NCBI GenBank assembly: GCA_019925105.1
Contig: JAHGAU010000004.1
Location: forward strand, 1,798,001-1,862,000
DNA from: Niebla homalea
Taxonomy: Eukaryota > Ascomycota > Lecanoromycetes > Lecanorales > Ramalinaceae
Direction of reading: 5' to 3'
Length of the DNA stretch: 64,000 bases
The notes below the pieces were generated by a model. The model ran no database searches. It had not been told where the DNA came from and was given only the letters and a program-made list of their open reading frames with translations. Positions 39,628 through 50,700 of the stretch are shown here, in pieces. Numbering within the stretch: the stretch's first letter is position 1; every line of letters begins with the position of its first letter. The translations under genes were made by a program, and so were the position numbers.

Positions 39628-41498
39628 AAAATATATTTATTTCTGGGATATTAATTAAATAAAAGAATAATTCTTTTTTAAGTTAAATTAAGTCGATTTT
39701 ATTAATTTCATAGAACTTATTCTTTTTAAAGAAAACGTTTTTTATATAAATTATTTTCTTTTAATTAAATAATTATAAATTATAAATATTAATATTATTA
39801 TAACCTAGAAAAAAATTAATATATATTTTTATTATTAATTTCTCTTTCTTAAGGATTGATTTATTAAATAAGTAAACTTTATAATTATATTATTTAAAGT
39901 ATTAAAGGTTTAAGCTTATATTGGTTGTTTTCTTAAGTAATATAGCTTATAAATGCTTTCTTATTAATATTTAATCTATAAAGAAACCGGCATTTTATAC
40001 AATTTATAACCATAAGAATTAAGGAAGTTTTATTTATAGCCTTATAGTTTTTACTTTTATAATTAATAAACCACCTTTTCGTTCTAAATAACCGTTCTAT
40101 ATAATAATATATAATATTAATAATTTGAAAGTAATATTAAGCTCGTTAATAAAGTTATTAAATTTAAATTTTAAGGATTTTTTTATTTAATCGGATAAAA
40201 ACTTTATTATAATAATATCGTATTTCAATTATTTTAATAACCTTTTATAGGATATTTATTACTTTAAAATTATATTTGTAAATATATATTATTTAGAAAT
40301 AAATTATATTTAAAATAAATAATATATAAAACTTATTGATTTTAAAATATCGCTATATTTATTTATATAAGGTTATAAATAATTTAAAAGAAAAACTTTA
40401 TTAATATTTCTATTTTATATAAGGATCTTAATATGATCCGGTAAGCTTTTAATAAAATATAATTTTTATAATTACTTCTATTTAAGGCTTTAATATCGTT
40501 AATAATCTTTGTTCCCTTAATTATTTATTAAAAATGCAATATTACTTTATTAATAACGTATATAAAAAGTTAATATTATTAACTTATAGTTATTAATTTA
40601 ACGATAAGTCTATTAACTATAAATATAACGTCGACTTACTTAATACAACCTTTAAGTATATAATATTTATTAATCTTTTTAATTAATATTTTTATTTATT
40701 CAATATTATAAAAATAATAACGTTTAATATTAAAATAAATACCCTTATTTATAAGGATAATACCAGATATGACGTTAATTATAAAATTAGGTATATACGT
40801 AACGTTATAAAGTATAAGAAAATTATTACCTTTAAGGGTATCGATATTTATTTCGATTTTACTATAAATAGTAATTTTAAAATTATTATTCTTAGTGATA
40901 AAAATATCGTTCTTTCTATTTGTTTCTTTAATAAACCGGTTTTTTATCGTTTTATTATAAATATAAAAGCTTAAGTTATAATTTAAAATCTATAATAATC
41001 GTAATATATAAGATTTTTGTTTTATATTAAATACATTACAATTATTATTATTATTTCGACCCGGTATAGATAAATTATTTTATTTAAACTTAAAAGTTCT
41101 AGATTTCTTAAGAACTTAATTAACTCTTTTTTTATTTTAATATCCTTAAGCTTATTATTTATTCGTTTTTTAAGTATAAAATTGGGTTTAAAGTTAATAA
41201 ATCGATTAAATCGGTTTATACGTAAATAATTATATTTATTAAATTAATATTTAATATTATAAAAGTATTCCTTTAACTTAATGTTTTTATTTCTAAATAT
41301 AAGCTTATTCTCTTTCTTAATATTATTTTAATTTTTATTAATAATAAAAGTTGAATAAAACGGAGTCGATTTCTTTATATTTTTATATTGTATATAATTT
41401 TAAAACTATTTTTTAAGATTAATAAAAGCGATTAAAAAGTCGGTTAAATTATTTATATTAAACTTATAAAGCTATATTAATAAAATTATAATATACCT
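39628..41498 (-). other. Copia interior, gag-pol 5' part
   Basis: RIP-saturated, with the protease/pre-integrase region readable near 40880-40750 on the minus strand (IPNFI, NVISG). It is interrupted on the left by LINE copy 2 and on the right by the 734-bp element. Confidence 0.6.
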
Positions 41499-42232
41499 AT
41501 AGGGGTAAGCGCGGCGAAATGGCATTTTTACGTACAAAAGATAAACTATAGAATAGTTAAACATTTTAAGGGTGGGGGACGATTTCGTTAAGAGCCCTTA
41601 AACCTTATCCGGTAAATTACGTAATTAATATAAATAAGGCAATAATAAATATTTAACGATTTACCGGTACCCGTAATTAACCCTAAATAAGCCTAATTAT
41701 TATATAGGGCCGGTAAAAAAGGGTTATAAGGATTAAACGTTAAAAAATTAAAATTAAGATTAAATAAGGTTAATCTAAAAGGTTATATAATAAAATACTT
41801 AAAGTAAAGTCCCGGCGTTAAGAAAAAAAAAGTTATATAATTAAGGCTACCTCCCCCCGATTAAGTTTAATATTACTATTAAATCCTTACCGCGGATTAT
41901 ACCGTTAAATAAAGGATTCTTAATAAAAATAATAAATTAAAGAATTAAAATAACTATTAATCCTAATCGGATTAACGTAAAAACTTAATCGTAATATTAA
42001 GGTAAATAACTGCGGGGGAAAGGTTTTTATTTAAATCGGGTTAATATATTTAAGGTAAATTAAGGCTAAGTTAATCAATTACGGTTTCCTTTTCCCTTTT
42101 AAATTAAAACGATAAGTTTAAAATAAATATAAATATTGAAATAACCGTAACCCAGCCACCAGCATTATGGAACGTTGAAATTAGCTTAAAAGTAGCTAGA
42201 CTGGTGTATAAATAAATCAATCAATCAATCAA
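41499..42232 (+). mobile_element. LINE-related element of about 734 bp with AATC tail
   Basis: Flanked by a perfect 11-bp duplication ATAATATACCT (41488-41498 and 42233-42243). The last 60 bases (AACGTTGAAATTAGCTTA.. TAAATAAATC plus AATC units) resemble the Tad-like LINE end but differ, so it is either a 5'-truncated copy of a sister family or a non-autonomous element using the same machinery. The start GGGGTAAGCGCGGCGAAATGG shows no similarity I recognise. Confidence 0.78.
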
Positions 42233-42767
42233 TAATATACCTGTTTTTTATTTAATACTTTAAGGATATTACTGCTTTTAGCTTTTACGAATATTTAAGT
42301 ATATTTATTAAGTTATACTTTAGTATTTTAACGAGAACTAAGTCCCGTTATAATTCTATAATATTCTTTTTCCATCGTTAAAAAGTAAACGGAATCTAAA
42401 AATATAAGTTTAATTTTAAGAATACGTAAATAATTCCATAGGTAATAATTTACGTTTTTAAGGTAAACGAAATTCACCTTATTAACTATTAAGTATATAT
42501 AATTATTAATTTTAATAAAAAACGTATATTATTTTTTTTATTTTTATAATTCTAACTTTTATATTTACAAATCGTATTTATAAGTTAATAATACTTTTAA
42601 GTTAATTACTTTATCCGTTACAATAATAAGTTATATTAATATTAATAACTTAATTAAGCCTATTAACCTTAAAAACTTAATTTAAGCCTTTTTTAAATAA
42701 TTAATTAAGCCTTTAAATTAATTAATAAATAAATGGCTATAATAATATACAATACCGGGCTTATAAT

Positions 42768-42990
42768 TATTAAACGTAAAAACGTATAAAAGTAAATAAT
42801 ATATATATATATATTATATATGGTCTATTTAAGAAGCATAATGCTATCTACATAAAATATCCGGGTAATACGAAATGTACGGCCAGGTGATGATATTTAC
42901 ACGCGCTATGGTAGTGTCTTGGCACCGCTCGCATAACGGCTCAGGAACACTCCATGCAGCACCACCACCATGCCTGCACCCAGGCTGACA
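42768..42990 (+). repeat. Copia LTR, right copy (partly RIP-mutated)
   Basis: Starts TATTAAACGTAAAAACG, a RIP version of TGTCAGACGTGAGG, and ends with clean CCCAGGCTGACA. Mutation is thus heavy in the half facing the element interior and absent in the half facing the host gene, the reverse of the left copy. Confidence 0.85.
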
Positions 42991-43970
42991 TGTGTTAAAC
43001 CGTTATTATAGCCATGAAGACGGCTTGGAAGTATCTTGTTAACATGGGCCCTGCAGCCCCAGGACTGGGCGAGCGTAAAATGACCGTGATCCATAACAAA
43101 GGATACTCGATGTTAGCTCTCACGCAGTTAGACCACGTGTTCTGGTTCGTCTTTTTTCGCCTTAATAGGCCCTTTACCTGGCCAATCCGATAACGGTATA
43201 CAGAAGAAGACGCCGAAAAATTAGCGGCCAGCGTAACTGACTATGCAGTATCGCCTACCGTAGTCTTTAGCGAGCTGTAACAGAAGCGTTACCGCAGTAT
43301 GCTTATCCCAATTAAAGAGGGAGTATTAGAGCATTAACATCATGGGCATATAGTACTAGCGGGAGACTGTGTGCACAAGCTATAAAGGCCGTTTATTGTT
43401 CATTATATCCTAAGCAAAATGAAGTCTCCAGAGGCAAGAAGTTAACGCAAATACGATTAGGTTACGCTTAATATTGCCCTCGGAGGTAACTCGTCAATAA
43501 AATCAATAGTCGTCCTATACAACCACATTCGGCAGATAATAATAAGCCAATATCGAGTAAGACCTAGTCTTACCACCTTGAATAAAATATTCGACGCGTA
43601 CCAGGCAGAGCGACAGCCACGGATAAAGCATATCATAGATTTCTCCAGTTTAATTACCAACGTATAGGCCTAAAGGGTTCCTATGTATAGGCTTATGGCA
43701 ACCTGGGTGCTTCCTTTTCAACCAAACCGGGCGGCCGCGGATCAGATTGGCGACATTATAAGAGCCGCTCCGAAGCTGGATTATATGGATATAGGAGACT
43801 TCCCTTATGGACGCTTAATATGGAAGGATGATGACCGGGAGGCCCAGAAGAAGCTTAAGACAGGAAAGGCCATAGTAAGGGGCCAAGATCCAGCTATTAA
43901 GGGACTCAGCCAGCGAATACAGATGATGAACGCCATTAAAGCGATCGGCATGCTTATCCTTATAGCTTAA

Positions 43971-44374
43971 TATATCCGGCCGTTTATAACGGTAGAAAGT
44001 TAGCAAAAGATAATGTAAGGGAGAATCCTAGCAATCAAACCCTTTTATAATGGCTTATTAAATTTGTATTAGTTCCCAGAAGGTATGAGCGTTAACGCAA
44101 AGCCTAATATTTACGCCCTTAATGAGAAGAGACACTTCTTATTGGCGTCTCGCACATAACTCGTCCGCTAAAAAACAAGATCCGAAATGAATTAAGAGAG
44201 AATAAATAACATCTCGATATCAATCTTCCACATCTTATATAAGGATGTAGACTATTGAAAATCGTATAAGATACTATGGCGGTGAATGAATCCGTATATA
44301 TCCCACTTTATTATACTGGGCGTGCTCCCAATGATTTTCCGGCCAATTCTCAATAACGATACCTATGCTCCTGT
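43971..44374. other. Convergent intergenic region
   Basis: About 400 bp between the stop of the FAD monooxygenase (plus) and that of the SDR (minus). No gene or repeat seen. Confidence 0.5.
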
Positions 44375-45275
44375 CTAGTATGAAAATTCCTGCCTTACCA
44401 GCTGTTCACTCAGCTTCCACAGTCTCCCTGCTTCGATACTGTTTCTGGCCCATGGCTTTACGGTCCCAAACCAAGGATCCGCAACTTTAGAATCCTCTAG
44501 ATAGGCTCCATTGCGAGCTTTCAAATCACCATTGGCAAAGTCTGTCGCGACGCACGGGGGGTCTCAAAGAGGATCTCGAGCATATAAGCCTCTGCTTACA
44601 CTTAGGCTGGGAACAAAAGCTGCATATATATAGGTTGCCGCAGCTTGCTCGGCGCTTTTGATCGGCCCAGCCTTCAGCATTTCCCATGATTTTATCAAGA
44701 GCGCCTTATAGAATGTCAACACGAGAAGCGACACGATAATTGCGCGATGTACGTAGAGTGCTATAATCGACAGCCCAGTCAATATGGGAACCAATGTTCC
44801 TAGTCCTGATGGTACCAGGATATAAGCTGAACGACAGCAGGCCTTGTTTGGGCCTAATTTCTCGGCTAACGAGACAGCCATCAGGATATTGGCGGTCTTG
44901 GATTGACCGTACGTTTGCCATTTCTTGTAGGTTTCGCCTCCCTTGACGATCAGACTCGCTAGTAAACGATGCTGGGACCCCACTTAACTGGCGGCAAGAT
45001 TTTACCCTAAAATTCAAATCTCCTTAGCGAATGGGACTGAAACGGTGGCCATCGCTACTAATGTTAACGATCCGCGGTGATTGGGCGGCGAGCATCTTGT
45101 CCATGATCAAGTTAGCAAAGAGAAAGTGCCCGAGATGATTTATCGCCAGCTGTTCTTCCACGCCATCTAGGGAGAGCCCAAATTCAGTCGCTATAATGCC
45201 GGTATTATTTATAAGGACGTTAATATGGATAAGGTTATCCCAAGCCAAAATCTCAGCAGAGCTTCGGCGCACGGC
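44375..45275 (-). pseudogene. Short-chain dehydrogenase/reductase (retinol dehydrogenase-like), 5' truncated
   Basis: NAD(P)-dependent oxidoreductase of the cluster. The frame reads RSSAEILAWDNLIHINVLIN, then TEFGLSLDGVEEQLAINHLG, PRIVNISSDGHRFSP and YKKWQTYGQSKTANIL (catalytic YxxxK, about 44915). Next come LSFSLYPGTIRTRNIGSHID, GPIKSAEQAAATYIYAAFVP, an intron of about 55 nt near 44540-44594, and NGAYLEDSKVADPWF with KLSEQLVRQEFSY and TAG at 44375-44377. The N-terminal cofactor motif TGxxxGxG is absent: the reading ends at a GATG microsatellite, and LINE sequence begins soon after. Frame breaks occur near 45020 and 44830. The catalytic Tyr and Lys remain. Confidence 0.85.
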
Positions 45276-45299
45276 TGGATGGATAGATGGATGGATGAA
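45276..45299 (+). repeat. GGAT microsatellite at the 5' break of the SDR
   Basis: GGATGGATAGATGGATGGATG lies immediately upstream of the first recognisable SDR codon. In the minus direction it gives CATCCATC..CCAG, which could also be the 3' part of an intron with a CAG acceptor. Confidence 0.6.
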
Positions 45300-45449
45300 T
45301 TCATAGGTCCGACCCAACAACCCCTAGCGGGTCGTTATGCGGCTATACTAGTTATATACGGGCTAGCCCGGAAAACACAACTTTTAAGAAGAGAATATAC
45401 GGTAATACCCGTAATAATAAAGGAAAATGAAAGATTATTTAGATTTTAA

Positions 45450-47738
45450 TTCTTAAATAAACTTTTATTAAACTTTAAAATTTTATAAGATCTTAATAAT
45501 TTTTTAAAATTTAAATTTTAAAAAATTTATCTTAAAATCCCTTATTACTTTAAGGTTTAACTTTTTAGTTTCTTACGGTTTATAGGTTAATAACTTTATA
45601 TTATTAACTTAAAATCTATTAATATTCCGTATCGTTTTAAGTTTATGTAAGGGGGATATATATAGTCTTATTATATTACTATAATATTGGATATTAATTT
45701 ATAATTAAGATAATTATCCTTAAAAGAAGTTAACGTATTATATATTATAAAAACTTCAATAAACAAGTTATTTAAAAAGAATATTATATATTTATAAAAC
45801 AGAATAAAAGTTTTTTTCCTTATCTAATTTAAGGTTTTTTTTTCCGTTTCCGATTTTAAGTTTTCTTTAACGTATTAAAATTAAAGAAGAAGTCCTGAAT
45901 ATAATATATATTTAATTATTAATAATTACATATATTTACTTATAATCCTTTAATAAAATTTATAAGTTTTACTTTTATTCTTTTACGTTTTAAATTTTAT
46001 TTTTAAGGTTTTATAGCTCCTTATAATTTAATAACACGTTTTATAAGGTTTTTTATTTTAAATTATAAAGTTTATATTTAAAATCGTTTTTTATTAAATA
46101 AAATAAAAACATTTATTAAGGGCGATTTTATTTATTTTAAGTTAAATAACAATAAAGCTAATATATTTCTTAATTCCTTTATACTTATAAAGTACTTTAG
46201 GATTTAAAGTATATATTAATTTCTTTACTGTTCAGCCGTATTTATATTTGATTTAACGTTATCCTTAAAATACCTAAACCGTATTTATTTTAATCATTAA
46301 AATAAAAGCTTATTACGGGAGCGGTTTATTAACCTTTAAGCTAAATTCTAAAAGAATCCTTAGTGGTCTTAAGGGTTTCTATTTAATTACTTCTATAATA
46401 ATTATATTTATAAGTTTATTATTTAAAACGTTAATATACGTAAGGATTTAATATAGTTTAATAATAAAGTTTTTATAAATTTTAATTCAAAAGAAATTTA
46501 TTAATTATACGATTTAAATTAATATATGTTGCCCGGATTAATTTTAAAGATTCTTTAAAAACAATTTATTATTTAATTATCCTTAAAATTATTAACTTAT
46601 TACTATTTATTTAAATAGGTTTTTATTTTAATAATAATAGTAATTATAATAAGTATTATTTTTTATAGTTTTTTATAGTAGATTATAGATTTTTATTATA
46701 AGCTTAAATATACTTTCTTTATAATATTTAAGGCTAAACAGATTATAATTACATTAATTTATCCCTTTATATAGTTTTTATCTATGTAAAGGTTAAGGGC
46801 TTATAATTTAATTATTTTTATTAATTAATATAATAATAGTATATCGACTTTAACTTTATAAATAAAGATTTCCGGTAAACCTTATTAAAATAATATTACG
46901 TAAGACTCCCGGGCTTTTAATAATATTATATCATCTATATTATAACTTAGAAACATTCTATTTATCCAATTAAAAGGGCCTTTTTAACGTTTTATTATTA
47001 TTTTTAATTTATAACGAAAAAGGATATTATTATAAATTAAGTTAAAAACCTATTATAATATTACTCGTTTCATTATACGTTTTAATTATAACGTTATCGG
47101 TAATAAATATAGTTTTATATTAAAGATAACTCTGCTTATACTTTTAAAGGCTGTAATAATAATTATTATAGCCCGTTTATCAACTCATTTAAGAGCTTTA
47201 ACTTATAAATTAATATTACTTTTAATATTATAAACTTTATCTGGCGTATAGTACGTTAAGTAATAAAATAAAATTTTTAAAAAAAAAATTATAATATAAA
47301 GTCTCCGGAGGTTTATAAAGTTAAAGCCTAATAAAAAATTTATTAAAAAATAAAGACCTTTAAACATTTAATAATTAAAGTTTTAATTTCTATATTTCCA
47401 ATTAAGTTATGGGTTAAATTGTACCTTTAAGAACCATATAGATTTTAAGGGAGAAACTTTGACCTTAAGGTTGGGGAGCCGGAAAAAGGCGGTAATATTA
47501 TATTATTTTTTATTAATAAAATAAATAAAATTATATTTTTATAAAGTAAATTTAAAAACGTACTTAAAGGTTTATATTTTAATATATTTATATATTACCG
47601 TTAATTTATTATAGTTCTCTTTAATTAATTTTCCGATAATTATATTATTTACGTTATTTATTTAATTTACCCCGGTAACGCTTAAGGTAAAGTCATTATA
47701 TATATTTTTAATAAGTTTATATTATAGAAAAAATATAA
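45450..47738 (-). mobile_element. LINE B, 3' segment (RIP-saturated)
   Basis: Continues the reverse transcriptase of LINE B after removal of LINE copy 3: just left of 47738 the minus strand reads LYFFYNINLLKIYI, following the IPQG-type motif on the far side. The 3' boundary, near 45450, is not defined; no AATC tail is seen, so this is a different family. It abuts the 5' break of the SDR. Confidence 0.65.
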
Positions 47739-50700
47739 GAAGATAACTTGAATAGCGACGAATAACGGGACCCCAGAGGTAAGAAACGATATACGTATAT
47801 ATAATTTAAGTAATAATAAGGATAATACCTTAAATACGATAAGCAAAAGCGGAATAATGGTAAAAATAAAGGGGGAGGAAGGGTAAGCAACCTAGGTTAA
47901 TAGGAACGGTAATAAATTATATAAATAACGCGATAAATATAAGATGGAAAAACTTTAAATCGAATAGGAAGTTTATAATTAATAAAATATACGTAAAGAG
48001 ACGTATATAACGTGTAAAGATGTTATTATAAAAAGTAATAAATAAAAGGTAAAAGGGATAAAAACGGTACGTAAGGACGGATAAAGGGTAAGTGGAGGTA
48101 TAAAAGGCTTTATTAAGTATATATAAATTAAAAGAAAATTAAATAAAAATAGGGAGATATTAAATAAATAAAAATAAATTATAAAAAGAAATAATTATTA
48201 AATATAAAAAGGAAAAATAAAAAGGAAAAAGCGGTAAAAACGTTAAAAAATCTCCTTATAATTATATAAAAGGATATTACGTTAAAAATTTAACCGATAT
48301 TATAAATTGGGCTACGGGGAATAAAAGACTTTTATATAAATACGGGAAAAAATTTAAGGGAGTTAAAAAAATTATATAAAACTTAAGAAACAATAATAAA
48401 GACATTAATGGATAAAGGCGAAAAAAAATAAAAAGGATATATATAAAGTAAGGGAGTAATGGGGGAAACTTTAAAGAAAAGAACGGGGATAAATTAAATA
48501 ATAAAAGTTATAAAGGCGGTATTAACGTTAATAATAAAGGAAATAAGGGCGGAGGAAAAGGCGGCAATATTAAGGAAAACGAGGATAATAACCGTATAAT
48601 TATTAAACGAGAAGGAGAAAAGTATAATAATAAAAATAAATTTATTATAATTAATAAAGGCGTTTAAAGTTATAAAAGAATTATTAATAGAATAAATTAT
48701 TATAATACGTAAGCTATAAAGCGGGGATATCCTTCTTAATATAACTTTATTAAAAACGAAAAAAGGATTAAAGAAATTAAAGGGATAAACCGGTAAAAAA
48801 GGGTATAAAATAATAAAGATATTAAAGTAATTTTTCATTATTATAATAAACGGCATATATTTAATAAAGTTTATAAGGGAGGAAAGGGAAGTTATTTTAA
48901 AGCGGATAAAAAAGGAGAATATGGTTTTCTATTTTAAATTAAAGATTATTAATTATAGTTTCCTTTTTATAATAAAAAGGTTAAACGTTTTTAATTATAT
49001 AAAAAGATATTTTACGGTTATCTTAAATATAACGTTAATAAAAATATATAATAATATCCTTAATAAAAGGGTAATAAAGGGTAAATCCCTTAAATTAATA
49101 AAACCTTAAAACCAGGTAACGGATATTTATTAATACTTTAAATATTAAAGGTACGGATATATTATTATAAGGTACCTTAATAATACGAAATATACAATAT
49201 ATACCGAAGGATATAATATATATAAATACGTTAGCTTAATAATAAAGGGTTTAATGAAAAATACGTTAAAATACGCGGCGTATAATAATAATAATTATTT
49301 AATATAGGACTTATAATATATAGTAAAAATAAAGGAAACTTAATATAAGGAAATTAAGATAGCGGTTAAGGTTTAACGTTATAACTTATATAAATTTAGA
49401 TTAATAAATAATTAAAGACGGTCTTAAAATATAAATAAAGCCTATTAAATAGAAAAGGGTAAAACGCGGTAATTAATAATACGAAGAAAAAAAAATTTAT
49501 AACGATATTAACCTTTAAAGTTAATCGCCCAACCAGGATTATTATTATAATAAAAAAATTAAAATAAATAATACTTGGCCTTAAGGAAAAACCGTTTATA
49601 TAAATAAAAGTCGATAAAAAGAGCTTAACGGATATTAATATTTAATATATTTACGCTTTTAAAGGTAATATAATATAACGTACGTAAAGAAGTAATTAAA
49701 GTTATAATACCGATATTTAAATTTAAAAAAATAAAGGATATTAATATTATAACGGTATAAAAGCCGTTATATAATCTATATACTTATTCTTTAATTAATT
49801 TGGAAGTTGGTTTTTATTTGGCCTTTAAGGGTAATAAAATGATATAAACGTATTTCTTTATTAATAAGAGGTTAAATATAAATAATTAAAACGTTACTTA
49901 TTACAGAGGGAACCTATATATATTCCGGATTATATAAGAAAAGGATATTAAGGGTAACTTAAATATTTATAATACGTATAATCCGTTATTATTTAATAAA
50001 AAAATCCTTTACGATCTTATTATTTAAAAATATTATAACTATATTTAATAAGCATTTTTTAATAAAGAACTTTAATTTTTATTATATTTAATAAAATAAA
50101 GACGGTTATATAATTAATTATATTAAATTTAAGGAATTATTAATAATTATTATAAAATTTAACTTTACGTTATTAACGTTAAAAAAGGCTATTATATAAG
50201 AAAACCATAAACTTAAGACTATAATTAACTTAATATTTAACTTAGAAAATATTATTAACTTAATTATAATATATAGACCCTAAAAAGACCTAAAATACGG
50301 TTTAAATTACGTCTTAATATAAAAAATTTTAAATTAATCCGTTAACGTAATTCCGTTTTTACCGTTTAAATAAACGTAAAAAATAATTAAGGAAGTTAAA
50401 ATCTTTATAAAAATAATAAAAATAATATCTTAATTAACGGAGCTCCTTCGGCTTAATAATAAAGATTAAATTAACCGTTTTATAGAACGGATAATAAAAA
50501 CTTTAAAAAAAATAATTAATATTATAATTTTAATAATAAAGTTATTTTAAAGAGTTAAAATTTATTAAAATAAAAAGTATATAAAGGTAATTATAAAAAT
50601 AAAAACACTTATAAAATAAATTATTAAATATAAAAACCGGGAAACGTTTTAACGGTTAAAAAAAGCTTAAAAAAAAAAGGAAAGAATTATCCGGAAGGTT

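Larger units (their letters stand above)
24945..42990 (-). mobile_element. Ty1/copia LTR retrotransposon hosting nested LINEs
   Basis: Bounded by direct LTRs of about 221 and 223 bp. Removing nested insertions and their target duplications leaves about 5.4 kb, a normal copia size. Coding is on the minus strand: about 40880-40750 reads LKGNNFLILYNVTYIPNFI then NVISG and NKGIYF, like the copia region with NVAYVPGF..NLVS. About 26850-26750 matches the integrase end (FLGYL, NIYSIW-like, IARDIS-like). A purine run AAGGGGG on the minus strand at 25168-25174 adjoins the left LTR as a polypurine tract should. Interior RIP is saturated. The flanking 5-mers TTTGC and TGTGT match imperfectly. Confidence 0.8.
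24179..43970 (+). pseudogene. PaxM/CtvC-type FAD monooxygenase split by an 18-kb transposon nest in an intron
   Basis: Members of this family epoxidise polyene or prenyl chains. Exon 1 starts MSIPEPSFRVIVIGAGVTG (FAD GxGxxG) and VVLERRSEIAPPEGDS, ending near 24500. After an intron of about 110 nt, exon 2 reads LLLERRKFLKVFYDRL and GCDGVHSLVRN (DG motif), ending at 24870. A GTGAGT donor opens intron 2 at 24871; the acceptor is TTATTATAG at 43011. The join restores EKT-TMKTAWKYL in phase. Exon 3 has ERKMTVIHNKGYSMLALTQ, VFWFVFF, VLAGDCVHK (GD motif), a further intron to about 43460, LNIALGGNSSIKSIVV and the C-terminus ending at 43970. At least five Trp or Gln codons in exon 3 are stops. Convergent with the SDR gene. 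Without the transposon, intron 2 would be about 95 nt. Confidence 0.9.

Noticed and set aside
24945..42990. Interpretation of the two 222-bp repeats as MITEs flanking a composite transposon
   Set aside because: TG..CA ends, 5-bp duplication at the solo copy, a polypurine run next to one repeat and copia coding between them fit LTRs better.
48494..48856. Minus-strand 120-residue Phe/Ile-rich open frame, with relatives near 28031 and 38523
   Set aside because: It lies antisense in the ORF1 part of the LINE copies, with composition expected from RIP-mutated DNA.
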